64,000 bases of DNA from Siphonodentalium dalli (GCA_032622095.1 CP136066.1:100339319-100403318); one strand, 5' to 3'; shown: positions 34,435 through 47,053, counted from the stretch's first letter. Numbers and translations: made by a program. The notes: generated by a model from the sequence alone, not told the origin.

Positions 34435-34773
34435 ATGGATTTCAACGCCAGGAAAGACTTATTTGTGACAAAACTCATGAATCGTGGATATAAACATCGA
34501 GATATTCATGAATGGACAGACACGATACAGTTCTCAGAAAGGAACGCACATCTACTCCTTAAACCGGAGAATAAATGGGGCAGTTCCAGAACGCTTTTGC
34601 TCACTACTACATTTCACCCAGGTGCTTCGAAATTGGCTCGCACACTGAGCCAGTATTGGGGAAATCTAACTGACAGCCATCATACACACAACGACTTTTC
34701 CGGCACGAAACCGGGCATAATATATCGACGCCAGAAAAATATCGGGGAACTCATCTCCAAAAAACGGATTTGA
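34435..34773 (+). pseudogene. Penelope-like (or related) retroelement C-terminal RT-linker fragment
   Basis: The 112-codon frame reads FVTKLMNRGYKHRDIHEW, SERNAHLLL, LLLTTTFHPGASKLARTLSQ-Y-W and FSGTKPGIIYRRQKNIGELI. In Penelope-like and some related retroelements the same order (a RGY helix, TF-x-P, a W, then P-x-x-x-YRR-x-NL-x-D-L) follows the reverse transcriptase. The frame is open but lacks the RT palm and any GIY-YIG endonuclease, so it is a partial copy. The next 200 bp match a segment after the ORF at 58197-58625, so both places carry the same element's 3' region. Confidence 0.6.
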
Positions 34774-35327
34774 TAGCCCATTTTTACATGTACATGTGTC
34801 GCCACACACGTCAGTTTCCTTGCACAAAAATCATTAACGCCACCGGTGTATATTGTTGGCCAAATTATGGAAATCCATGGTCCTATGTAGCTTTTATAAA
34901 TAGATTGTTTTTTCCTGTTATTTTGGGACGCGTTAAAGTTTTACTGCAACCCCGAGGCCGGTAAAAGCTGTAGTTGGAATGTCCAAGTTCGTGAAAGTTC
35001 TATTGACTATGCCGATGATTTGAGAAGCTTTATTGTTTTAGGATATTGTAGAAAAGCAAATCTGACCGTGTCAAATTGAGCTATATCGATGGGATATCTC
35101 GCAGGACAACACATTTCGGGTTTTCGTTGGGTGTGTATTCGCTGGATGTCTTATAGTTGCAGTATATAACTACATGTATTATGAAGCGTTAATTGCGTTC
35201 GATGTTTAGGTATGGACAATGGCTGGGTCATGCACACTTGAAGATTTTATGGCAGGAACACAATTTATTATCAGCATTTAGAAGCTTTCTGGTTTGGTGA
35301 ATGAAAAACCTGCAGTGATAAGGCTCA
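34774..35327 (+). mobile_element. 3' region of the Penelope-like element, part 1
   Basis: The phrases GGGACGCGTTAAAG, CCGAGGCCGGTAAAAG and CCTGCAGTGATAAG match 58690-58790. This copy retains about 280 bp that the other has lost. It is interrupted by insertions at 35328 and 35722 and resumes at 39077-39165. Confidence 0.7.
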
Positions 35328-35629
35328 AAGGGTCACTCTCACCAAAAAAAAGTGCTGAAGGGTACACAGGGTTTGAAAATGTGCTGAAGGGTACACAGGG
35401 TTTGTGATCGACACGAACACCATTACATAAATTGTGTTTATGAAAGCAGTTTGTTTTCAGTACATTTTAATATTCATTGGAACGTAAACAATTATTCTCT
35501 GACAGAAATCATGACAAATACGAACCCTGAATGTCCTTTATAATGACATTTCAAACCCTGTGTACCCTTCAGCACATTTTGAAAATCCTGTGTACCCTTC
35601 AGCACTTTTTTTTGGTGAGAGTGACCCCT
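35328..35629. mobile_element. 302 bp MITE with ~78 bp terminal inverted repeats
   Basis: Both ends read AAGGGTCACTCTCACC plus AAAAAAAAGTGCTGAAGGGT (one extra G on the right). Each terminal repeat contains the phrase GTGCTGAAGGGTACACAGG twice. The unoccupied site is visible at 58770-58790. The phrase CCTKCAG...TAATAAG flanks both sides, which may be a target duplication. Confidence 0.85.
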
Positions 35630-35721
35630 TCAGCAGTAATAAGCCGTATTTTTTTGTAATAATTTGAAGGATTAGTTGTTTTAACGGAATTCTGAGGCGG
35701 TGCATTCATGTAACCAATATA

Positions 35722-38700
35722 TGAGGGGGCCACCCCCTTTTCGTACGCCGGATTTCGGGGTTAATATAGACTATTCCGGATGCCGAGTGTCAGTACGCCG
35801 GATGCCGAAACATGTATATTTCGTATTCCGGATGCCGAAATTACAATGACAGATATTATTTAGTGTAGTTTTTTGCATACTAATAATTAACATATTTAAT
35901 TTTCCGACCCGTCAATAGAAACAATGACAAAAATAGTGTAGACGGTGAACGCAAAATGTATAGTACGAGAGATAACTCGTACTTCGACTTGCGACCTTGA
36001 AAATCTAACTTAGTAAACATGGCGCTCAAATTTGAGGCATCTAATCCAGGAGATATTGGTCGACCTCTGCACCCCCAGGACTCAACTTGACCCCACCAAT
36101 TTTCTTTCTTAATTCTCCTCTAATATTTTTCGGTCGTTAACCAGAAACAAAAGTGGCCGCAGAGACTCGAGACAAGATGGCGTCCATCATGGCGGCCATT
36201 TTATTTATATGCACCAGGTCTCTTTGATCGCCGTTATAGTAAAGATGATATCACATGCGGTCTTGTTTTCCGCTCGATTCGTTATGCTACTATACAACAC
36301 TTTCAAATTAGTAAAAAATCCGACACCAAAATCCAATATGGCGGCAAAGATGGCCGCCGAAATGTGAAAATAAGCTATTTTTCTGACATTTCACCACTTT
36401 CGTTTGTCTCTGTGGCAAAATATTGGCATCTTGGCGTGAATTTATACATTTATCGTATAGAAGAGTCATTAAAAAACACAACGCGACCATAATATACATT
36501 CATTGTGGGATATCTTTGTCCGATATCACGTTTTCCCAAATGCCGGTATAATAGGTCAAATCCGAATCGACGCTAATAACGCGATGTAATGTTTCGAATC
36601 AATGAATGTTATTGCTATTATAACAACACCCATGCATATATATGTGCAGTAGATACTCGAGCTAGGATTATTCTTATACCTGAGTTGAGGAATATTCAAC
36701 CAAATCCAAGATGGCGGCCAAAATGGCCACCAGAATCGCCGATTTTAACATCAGTGAGCGTTATTGTCACGACAAATCCACACCTGTTTACTATTGTGAG
36801 TTGGGATCACTTATGCGAACAACTGTCCTTGTACCATACCCAAATAAAAATCCCCCAAAATCTAAAATGGCGCCCACAATGGCCGAAATATTTAGAAAAA
36901 TCAACGAAATTCCCTCATTTCCACATCATTGGGCATTATTTTCGAGACAACTGGACAGTTGAGTTGGAAATACTGAGGTGAAGTAATTACATTGCATCTC
37001 ATGCAAGAATTTTTTTTTCCAAATTGAAGATGGTGGCCAAAATGGCGACCAAAATTTGAAAACAAGCTCACATTCCTTTACTTTCTTACGATGGGCCTTA
37101 TTGCTACGCGATTTACGCCCACAATTACATGTTCATATGGAAAATGTATATGAAGTACTTAATTGAGTTTGGCAAATTCTCACAGTCAAGATGGCGATCA
37201 AACTGGCGGCCAGAAATTGAAAAGAAGTCGATTTTATCGCATACAAATTTCAACTTTTTGTCATTATTTCGATGGACAAAACGGTACATAATATAAGCCA
37301 TCTATGAGTTCCAACATAAGTCGAAGCCTTCTGGAAGGATGAAAACCCACAATTAATAATCGCGATGTGGCATTTCGAAATCCATTCTCCACTAAGCGCC
37401 CATAATGGCCGTAACCGTATATAGGTGCGCCGATTAGTCATATTTTAACTTCCAAGAATCAAAACAACAGTACCTGAGTTTATTCTGATTTGCCACATTC
37501 AACATTATCTGGACCAGTTTCCGTCTCTTCGTCAGATTAATCTATCTCGCTCACACCAACACAGTTTTCTAAACTTCTTTGTAGAAAGGTCCCACTAATC
37601 GGAATATGTCAAACAATGCATATGCCGGTGCCGGTCTCTATCTGCGTATATTCAGCTTTGGTAACCTGATGGGGATAACAACATGTGCACCTGGTGATCT
37701 TCCCAAACTGCCACTTCTCAATATATGGTTCATCAATTCACATACTCATCTAATGCACTGACGTACCCGGAAAACTTCTGTATATGGCTTCGGATGTTGA
37801 AAGCTTGACATTTGACGGATGCCTTTCTGCTAAGGCGTATAGTAGACCATTATGCATAATATACTCACACTTCTTGACCGCCTACTTGACTGTGAGTATC
37901 AATTGCCAAACTCAAATGAATACATACTTCATATGAATATTCCATATCAACATGTAATGGTGGGTAGAAATCGCGAAACAATAACGCCCATCGTAAGAAA
38001 GTAAATGAATGTAGGCGTGTTTTCAAATTTCGGTCGCCATTTTGGCCGTCATCTTAGATTTGGAAAACAATTTCTTGTATGAGATGTAAGGTAATTACTT
38101 CACCTCAGTATTTCCAACTCAACTGTAAGAATCGGTGAGTTGTCTCGACAATAAATGTATAAATTTACGCCAAGATGCCAATATTTTCCCACAGAGACAA
38201 ACGAAAGGCGGTGAAATGTCAGAAAAATAGCATATTTTCACATTTCGGTGGCCATCTTGACCGCCATATTGGATTCTGATGTCGGATTTTTGGCTAATTT
38301 GTAATGGTTGTATAGTAGCATAACGTATCGAGCGGAAACAAGACCCCATCTGATATCATCTTTACTATAATGGTGCTCAAAGATACCTGGTGCATATAAA
38401 AATAATGGCCGCCATGATGGACGCCATCTTGTCTGGAGTCTCTGCGACCACTTTATTTTTTTGTTAACAACAGAAAAAGATTAGAGGAGACATTAAGAAA
38501 GAAAATCAGTGGGATGAAGTTGAGTCCTGGGGGGGGGGGGGTGCAGAGGTCGACCAATATCTCCTGGACTAATCCAATCGGATGGAATTCAGTTCATCAC
38601 GACGTGCGGAACAGCGGAGTTTTTGTTTGTCTCTGTCAAATGGAACCAATATTTCATTATCGGAGCTAAAAAACCCTCCTCATCAATGAGTATGGTGTTA

Positions 38701-39076
38701 CTCAGTTGGCCGCATCGTTGGGTGTGGCAAATTTCAAAACAAAAATATCATTGAAAAGGCTAAAACCCGACCCAGAATTCCCACATGGAAGGTTTTTATG
38801 CTGTGACATGGAGACGGAATGGAGCAACGTAAATGGATAGTTGCATAATACTCACACGTCTCATTCTTTCTTTGAGTATATATGGTCATATATAGAATAA
38901 ATTGCACATTTGATACTATCAATGAGTTGTTTTAAGTATAAACGTTTGGCAACAATGGGTTAAATTGGTATACATAGTATTCCGGATGCCACCCTCTGTT
39001 ATGGAGTATTCCAGATGCCACCCCCCATTTTAGGCCGGATGCCGGATGACAGAGGGGGGGTGTGGCCCCCCCCTCA
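35722..39076. mobile_element. 3.36 kb foldback element with >1 kb inverted arms
   Basis: Ends TGAGGGGGCCAC and GTGGCCCCCCCCTCA are flanked by TATA on both sides (35718-35721 and 39077-39080). The left arm (to about 37200) and the right arm (from about 37880) are reverse complements over most of their length: for example GTCGACCTCTGCACCCCC, TCTTTACTATAACGG-type sequence, CCAAGATGCCAATATTTT and AGTAATTACATTGCATCTC. The left arm carries an extra piece of about 450 bp (36455-36930) and the right arm an extra 38580-38960. Repeated AAGATGGCGGCC/AAAATGGCCGCC phrases fill the arms. There is no transposase. The empty site corresponds to the AATATATT of the copy near 58855. Confidence 0.88.
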
Positions 39077-39165
39077 TATACTTTATGTTATAATTTATAT
39101 TTATGACTAATAATATTATCTCGGTGGCGTTACCATTTCTGACTATGGTTTTCTTGTTGATATTG
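39077..39165 (+). mobile_element. 3' region of the Penelope-like element, part 2
   Basis: ATAATTTATATTTATGACTA through ACCATTTCTGACTATGGTTT and TCTTGTT matches 58863-58922 and 41246-41310. It is the continuation of 34774-35721 after two insertions. Confidence 0.75.
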
Positions 39166-39193
39166 ACACACGCCGATAATCCACATATGGGTG

Positions 39194-39311
39194 TCCAGGA
39201 ATCAGGGAGCTAAATGTGTTCTAGAGTCGGGGAGCGAGTACACCGTGGAATGCTAAAGGTGAAGGTAACTGAAGATTGACCTTCACCTGATACATGCGAC
39301 ACGTTATTACC
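39194..39311 (+). repeat. Isolated fragment of the 1.35 kb array unit
   Basis: GGAATCAGGGAGCTAAATGT to GACACACG-like sequence equals the end of each unit in 41313-47053. This indicates where the unit was assembled from. Confidence 0.85.
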
Positions 39312-39469
39312 GCCACGAAGTGGGTGGACACTGGTGCACATATTTGTATAGACACATGGTCGTATGGAGGAATGTATTCTTGTTTCGTACTAGAGTATAA
39401 ATCGTACCGATAATTACGATAGTACGACAACGATTAGCACATGTGTTTACGTCACCGGTGTAATTGTGG

Positions 39470-40090
39470 GGACATGTTTCTATTATGAAGATTTGCTATC
39501 CCGAAGGTCCGCTATTCCGCACACCGATACAGATACAGGAGGAAATAACTTAACTTAGAACATTAAATGTGATTTTGTTTTGTTTTCGCGGGTTTTCTTG
39601 AGATTTAATGTCATTACGTGGGCCCATACCGTTGAATTCTTGGCATATAATATGAATGTTGTGGTATATATGGACCCTCCCGCATTGGGACATGACACAG
39701 GTACAGTTGACTTAAGTGATGTTCTGTGTGGGCTCCAATTTGGAGTTCAATATTTTAAGGGCCAAGTTTAGAATGTTATGGGTCCATAGCTTTGAACTCT
39801 GGGCATATAATATGAATACTGGGGGCATGTCTCTATTCCGAAGGTTCACTATCCCGAAGGTCCACTATTCCGAAATTTCTCTGAATGTTCGCTATTCCGA
39901 AGGTTCGCCAATCCGAAGGTTCGTTATTCCGAAGGTTCTGTGTTCCGAAGATTTTTGTTATTTTAAGGTTAATTCTATATTCTAAAGTATTGAGAGGGTT
40001 CATTATCACGAAAATTCTTTTTATGAAGGAAATAACTTAAAACATTAAATGTGATTTTGTTTTGTTTTCGCGGGTTTTCTTGAGTTTAAT
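39470..40090 (+). repeat. Direct duplication plus CTATTCCGAAGGTTCG minisatellite
   Basis: GGAGGAAATAACTTAA... to TTTTCGCGGGTTTTCTTGAG and TTTAATGTCATTACGT occurs at 39537-39618 and 40026-40100. Between them, CTATTCCGAAGGTTCG-like units of 16-18 bp recur about nine times (39830-39960). Related single units occur at 39490-39520. Confidence 0.8.
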
Positions 40091-40559
40091 GTCATTACGT
40101 ATGACCTTATTTCTCATTACATATTCACGCCAAGCAGCCCACACAATTGCTATGTTTCCATGCGATTTAATGTGATTACGTGTGACCTAATATCTCAATA
40201 ATCTGAGGCAAGAGTACGCCTGCTAAAGGCGAATTATAACAGTTGGGGCTATAACGCCCAATGAATACTGGAGGCTATAACAAACTGCGCAGCAGAATAT
40301 CGCTGAATGGACGAGTATGAGATGAGCCTAACTGCAATTGTGACTTTGTTTAAAGGCCCACTTAACTTTCGAGTCATTCATTTTTTATAGTATATACGGT
40401 TTTAATAACAATTTATGCCATAAAATTTGAATAAAATACTATAATTCATCACCATTTGAAACGCAGAATACTTCTATCTCCTAGTTTGAAACACCTTTAA
40501 AATACAGCGTCGTATATCTAGCAATTAGCAACCAACATGTCCTCCTCGGCTTTTCATAG
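40091..40559. other. Unassigned DNA; TTAAAGGCCCACTTAA dispersed phrase
   Basis: TTTAAAGGCCCACTTAACTT at 40352 matches 23975. The likely right end at about 40500 has CCTTTAAAAT. This may be a small MITE. No gene. Confidence 0.35.
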
Positions 40560-41095
40560 ATTTCAACGTAATTTGATACTTATGTCCGGGAAGTGTTTTG
40601 GACGGGTCAAATCGTGACCCCGACTTGACCTTGACCTTTAAAACTGTCAATGCAAGGTCAATTTGGGTAAAACGGACAAATTTCGGCGAAATTTGATACC
40701 TAGGGATACTTTTGTCCGGGGAAAGTTTTGAACGGGTCAAATCGTGACCTCGGCCTGACCTTGACCTTCAATGCGGTCAATCAAAGGTCAAATCGGACAA
40801 AACGGATGGATTTCGACGAAATTTGATACCTATGGGTACTTTTGTCGGGGGAGTGTTTGGACGGGTCATATCATGACTCCGACCTAACCTTGACCTTCAA
40901 AATTGTTCATTAAAGGTCAAGTGGGGTAAAACGGACGGATATCGACGAAATTTGATACCTAGGGGTACTTTTCTCCGGGTGGGGGTGTTTTGGACGGGTC
41001 AAATCATGACCCTGACCTGGCCTTGACTTTCGAAATAGTCAATTGAAGGTCAAATCGCGCCTTTCACCGGAAATCAGATGGGAAACAGCCCGGGC
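40560..41095 (+). repeat. TGACCTTGACC satellite-like block, second locus
   Basis: Four or five units of about 130 bp carry GTTTTGGACGGGTCAAATCG, TGACCTTGACCTT and TTTCGACGAAATTTGATACC. The end, GGCGAAATCGGGCCCATCAG, parallels the end of the 13322-14608 blocks. Confidence 0.85.
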
Positions 41096-41312
41096 GAAAT
41101 CGGGCCCATCAGCTTGTGTAATAAAGAAGACAGTTTGAAGAAAGTAACGTATGACACGAGAAACGGGAAAACTTGAAATATGGAAGTATGCAAATTTCCC
41201 GCATCAAATTTGAAAGCTAGTTTATAGAATAATTGTATTATAATTTATATTTATGGCTATTAATATGATATTGGTGGCGTTACCATTTCTGACTATGGTT
41301 TTCTTGTTAAAG

Positions 41313-44300
41313 TATGACATCGCGTTTATTTGATTTGTACATCATATCTAAATAATTTAAACTGGTGAATGAATGGGGGATTGGATTTTTGTGAGCGGGA
41401 AATTTATTTAACTAGCTGCTGTAGGTCTGGGTTTTTCCAGATCAAATTTGGCTGTGTGATAGCCCTGTCGTACACTTGGGGATTTATTTTTAAAAGTAAA
41501 TACATGACCTACGATTTTTCATGCATTTTCGTGATCAACTGGTGTCAATCTAGCTAGGTAAACATCACTGGTATGGCATGTAGGCTTCAATTCAGTGAAT
41601 TTGGTCGAAACGTTAACACTGTCGCCTATGGGAAACCATTTAGTTCAGTGATTCCTATAAGAAAAATTAGAATTTTACGAAATTTCACGTCTCGCAATGA
41701 TAAGTTGTTAATTCCATATTTTCTTATTTTCAAATGATAATGACCACATTTTGGACAGATTTAAAGAAGGAACGCATGGATTCGCCTGTGATAGTAAAGA
41801 AAGTGATAAATCTGGGAGTTTTGCATGAACATCGGGTACCATTAGGGGGTTAGGGGGTCTAAAGCAACCCTTCCCACAATTTTGAGGAGTGTTAGCCCCC
41901 CCCCCCACACCCCATTGGGAAAAGGTGACAGTTTACCTAATTAAGCTTCCGGCTCCCAGTAGCCTTATCGGGGATCGTAGCCCCACTCCAAGTCGGGGGG
42001 GGGGGGGGGGTGATGACATCCCCACTAGATGTACTGCCGTGCAAGACTGTCATGGCAGGTTTTTTAACGACAGTATGCCCTGCCATCTGGTACAATTTCA
42101 TGCCTGAGGCTTTGTCTGATGTTGTATCATTGTGTTTAGATATTTCAAGTGACTTATGGTTGCTTTATATTGCTATTAAAGTATTTTTAATTTAAATTTT
42201 CTGTTAATTTTGGTAAATGTTTATTATAAATTGCCAAATTCTGCATGAAAAGGGTTAAAATTGGACAAGATATCCCTCTCAAAATGTATATTAACATTTC
42301 CTCTTCAATTTAGTAATATTATGGTATATAAGGGCATACTTCAGTTATACGAGATGCATCAGCTAGTAACATTGAAAAAAAATCAAAATTTTTTGGCTTT
42401 ATTTTGAGGATTGACACTAATTTTCATGATGCCTCATATTGAAAAAATAAACCACTACTGCCCGGTATAATCCATTTTTGGTTTCAGTAAGGTCTATATT
42501 TGGATAAAATACTATAAGAAACGCTGTGTTTTACACATATACATATATATAGGAATCAGGGAGCTAAATGTGTTCTAGAGTCGGGGAGCAAGTACACCGT
42601 GGAATGCTAAAGGTGAAGGTAACTGAAGAATGACCTTCACCTGATACATGACACACGTTATTAAAGGATGACATCGCGTTTATTTGATTTGTACATCATA
42701 TCTAAATGATTTAAACTGGTGAATGAATGGGGGATTGGATTTTTGTGAGCGGGAAATTTATTTAACTAGCTGCTGTAGGTCTGGGTTTTTCCAGATCAAA
42801 TTTGGCTGTGTGATAGCCCTGTCGTACACTTGGGGATTTATTTTAAAAAGTAAATACATGACCTACGATTTTTCATGCATTTTCGTGATCAACTGGTGTC
42901 AATCTAGCTAGGTAAACATCACTGGTATGGCCTGTAGGCTTCAATTCAGTGAATTTGGCCGAAACGTTAACACTGTCGCCTATGGGAAACCATTTAGTTC
43001 AGTGATTCCTATAAGAAAAATTTGAATTTTACGAAATTTCACGTCTCGCAATGATAAGTTGTTAATTCCATATTTTCTTATTTTCAAATGATAATGACCA
43101 CATTTTGGACAGATTTAAAGAAGGAACGCATGGATTCGCCTGTGATAGTAAAGAAAGTGATAAATCTGGGAGTTTTGCATGGACATCGGGTACCATTAGG
43201 GGGTTAGGGGGTCTAAAGTAACCGTTCCCACAATTTTGAGGAGTGTTAGCCCCCCCCCCCCACCCCCCATTGGGAAAAGGTGACAGTTTACATAATTAAG
43301 CTTCCGACTCCCAGTAGCCTTATCGGGGATCGTAGCCGCACTCCAAGTCGGGGGGGGGGTGATGACATCCCCACTAGATTTACTGCCGTGCAAGACTGTC
43401 ATGGCAGGTTTTTTAACGACAGTATGCCCTGCCATCTGGTACAATTTCATGCCTGAGGCTTTGTCTGATGTTGTATCATTGTGTTTAGATATTTCAAGTG
43501 ACTTATGGTTGCTTTATATTGCTATTAAAGTATTTTTAATTTAAATTTTCTGTTAATTTTGGTAAATGTTTATTATAAATTGCCAAATTCTGCATGAAAA
43601 GGGTTAACATTGGACAAGATATCCCTCTCAAAATGTATATTAACATTTCCTCTTCAATTTAGTAATATTATGGTATATAAGGGCGTACTTCAGTTATACG
43701 AGATGCATCAGCTAGTGACATTGAACAAAAAAAATTTGGCTTTATTTTGAGGATTGACACTAATTTTCATGATGCCTCGTATTGAAAAAATAAACCACTA
43801 CTGCCCGGTATAATCCATTTTTGGTTTCAGTAAGGTCTATATTTGGATAAAATACTATAAGAAACGCTGTGTTTTACACATATACATATATATAGGAATC
43901 AGGGAGCTAAATGTGTTCTAGAGTCGGGGAGCGAGTACACCGTGGAATGCTAAAGGTGAAGGTAACTGAAGAATGACCTTCACCTGATACATGACACACG
44001 TTATTAAAGGATGACATCGCGTTTATTTGATTTGTACATCATATCTAAATAATTTAAACTGGTGAATGAATGGGGGATTGGATTTTTGTGAGCGGGAAAT
44101 TTATTTAACTAGCTGCTGTAGGTCTGGGTTTTTCCAGATCAAATTTGGCTGTGTGATAGCCCTGTCGTACACTTGGGGATTTATTTTAAAAAGTAAATAC
44201 ATGACCTACGATTTTTCATGCATTTTCGTGATCAACTGGTGTCAATCTAGCTAGGTAAACATCACTGGTATGGCCTGTAGGCTTCAATTCAGTGAATTTG

Positions 44301-47053
44301 GCCGAAACGTTAACACTGTCGCCTATGGGAAACCATTTAGTTCAGTGATTCCTATAAGAAAAATTTGAATTTTACGAAATTTCACGTCTCGCAATGATAA
44401 GTTGTTAATTCCATATTTTCTTATTTTCAAATGATAATGACCACATTTTGGACAGATTTAAAGAAGGAACGCATGGATTCGCCTGTGATAGTAAAGAAAG
44501 TGATAAATCTGGGAGTTTTGCATGGACATCGGGTACCATTAGGGGGTTAGGGGGTCTAAAGTAACCGTTCCCACAATTTTGAGGAGTGTTAGCCCCCCCC
44601 CCCCCACCCCCCATTGGGAAAAGGTGACAGTTTACCTAATTAAGCTTCCGACTCCCAGTAGCCTTATCGGGGATCGTAGCCGCACTCCAAGTCGGGGGGG
44701 GGGGGGTGATGACATCCCCACTAGATTTACTGCCGTGCAAGATTGTCATGGCAGGTTTTTTAACGACAGTATGCCCTGCCATCTGGTACAATTTCATGCC
44801 TGAGGCTTTGTCTGATGTTGTATCATTGTGTTTAGATATTTCAAGTGACTTATGGTTGCTTTATATTGCTATTAAAGTATTTTTAATTTAAATTTTCTGT
44901 TAATTTTGGTAAATGTTTATTATAAATTGCCAAATTCTGCATGAAAAGGGTTAACATTGGACAAGATATCCCTCTCAAAATGTATATTAACATTTCCTCT
45001 TCAATTTAGTAATATTATGGTATATAAGGGCGTACTTCAGTTATACGAGATGCATCAGCTAGTGACATTGAACAAAAAAAATTTGGCTTTATTTTGAGGA
45101 TTGACACTAATTTTCATGATGCCTCGTATTGAAAAAATAAACCACTACTGCCCGGTATAATCCATTTTTGGTTTCAGTAAGGTCTATATTTGGATAAAAT
45201 ACTATAAGAAACGCTGTGTTTTACACATATACATATATATAGGAATCAGGGAGCTAAATGTGTTCTAGAGTCGGGGAGCGAGTACACCGTGGAATGCTAA
45301 AGGTGAAGGTAACTGAAGAATGACCTTCACCTGATACATGACACACGTTATTATAGGATGACATCGCGTTTATTTGATTTGTACATCATATCTAAATAAT
45401 TTAAACTGGTGAATGAATGGGGGATTGGATTTTTGTGAGCGGGAAATTTATTTAACTAGCTGCTGTAGGTCTGGGTTTTTCCAGATCAAATTTGGCTGTG
45501 TGATAGCCCTGTCGTACACTTGGGGATTTATTTTAAAAAGTAAATACATGACCTACGATTTTTCATGCATTTTCGTGATCAACTGGTGTCAATCTAGCTA
45601 GGTAAACATCACTGGTATGGCCTGTAGGCTTCAATTCAGTGAATTTGGCCGAAACGTTAACACTGTCGCCTATGGGAAACCATTTAGTTCAGTGATTCCT
45701 ATAAGAAAAATTTGAATTTTACGAAATTTCACGTCTCGCAATGATAAGTTGTTAATTCCATATTTTCTTATTTTCAAATGATAATGACCACATTTTGGAC
45801 AGATTTAAAGAAGGAACGCATGGATTCGCCTGTAGATAGTAAAGAAAGTGATAAATCTGGGAGTTTTGCATGGACATCGGGTACCATTAGGGGGTTAGGG
45901 GGTCTAAAGCAACCCTTCCCACAATTTTGAGGAGTGTTAGCACCCCCCCCCCCACCCCCCATTGGGAAAAGGTGACAGTTTACCTAATTAAGCTTCCGAC
46001 TCCCAGTAGCCTTATCGGGGATCGTAGCCCCACTCCAAGTCGGGGGGGGGGGGGGGTGATGACATCCCCACTAGATTTACTGCCGTGCAAGACTGTCATG
46101 GCAGGTTTTTTAACGACAGTATGCCCTGCCATCTGGTACAATTTCATGCCTGAGGCTTTGTCTGATGTTGTATCATTGTGTTTAGATATTTCAAGTGACT
46201 TATGGTTGCTTTATATTGCTATTAAAGTATTTTTAATTTAAATTTTCTGTTAATTTTGGTAAATGTTTATTATAAATTGCCAAATTCTGCATGAAAAGGG
46301 TTAACATTGGACAAGATATCCCTCTCAAAATGTATATTAACATTTCCTCTTCAATTTAGTAATATTATGGTATATAAGGGCATACTTCAGTTATACGAGA
46401 TGCATCAGCTAGTAACATTGAAAAAAACAAACAATTTGGCTTTATTTTGAGGATTGACACTAATTTTCATGATGCCTCATATTGAAAAAATAAACCACTA
46501 CTGCCCGGTATAATCCATTTTTGGTTTCAGTAAGGTCTATATTTGGATAAAATACTATAAGAAACGCTGTGTTTTACACATATACATATATATAGGAATC
46601 AGGGAGCTAAATGTGTTCTAGAGTCGGGGAGCGAGTACACCGTGGAATGCTAAAGGTGAAGGTAACTGAAGAATGACCTTCGCCTGATACATGACACACG
46701 TTATTAAAGGATGACATCGCGTTTATTTGATTTGTACATCATATCTAAATAATTTAAACTGGTGAATGAATGGGGGATTGGATTTTTGTGAGCGGGAAAT
46801 TTATTTAACTAGCTGCTGTAGGTCTGGGTTTTTCCAGATCAAATTTGGCTGTGTGATAGCCCTGTCGTACACTTGGGGATTTATTTTAAAAAGTAAATAC
46901 ATGACCTACGATTTTTCATGCATTTTCGTGATCAACTGGTGTCAATCTAGCTAGGTAAACATCACTGGTATGGCCTGTAGGCTTCAATTCAGTGAATTTG
47001 GCCGAAACGTTAACACTGTCGCCTATGGGAAACCATTTAGTTCAGTGATTCCT
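41313..47053 (+). repeat. Tandem array of a 1.35 kb unit, 4.25 copies
   Basis: The phrase GACATCGCGTTTATTTGATT occurs at 41316, 42670, 44013, 45360 and 46713 (periods 1354, 1343, 1347, 1353). Units look well above 95% identical. The last stops at 47053 after about 340 bp. Each unit holds a C-run and a G-run about 110 bp apart that vary in length. Short ORFs of 62 codons (MNGGLDFCERE...) and 61-104 codons (...CPAIWYNFMPEALSD...) recur in every copy, but no domain is recognised and conservation of the DNA explains them. Units 2 and 3 share variants (GTCTAAAGTAACC, GGGCGTACTT) that differ from units 1 and 4. Confidence 0.95.

Noticed and set aside
36589-36981. 130- and 83-codon ORFs rich in PKWPPESP/MAAKMA phrases
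   Set aside because: They are translations of the AAGATGGCGGCC repeats in the left arm of the foldback element.
41369-46954. Five identical 62-codon ORFs (MNGGLDFCERE...) as a gene family
   Set aside because: They lie at the same place in each near-identical 1.35 kb unit. Non-coding parts of the unit are equally conserved, so DNA-level duplication explains them and there is no domain.
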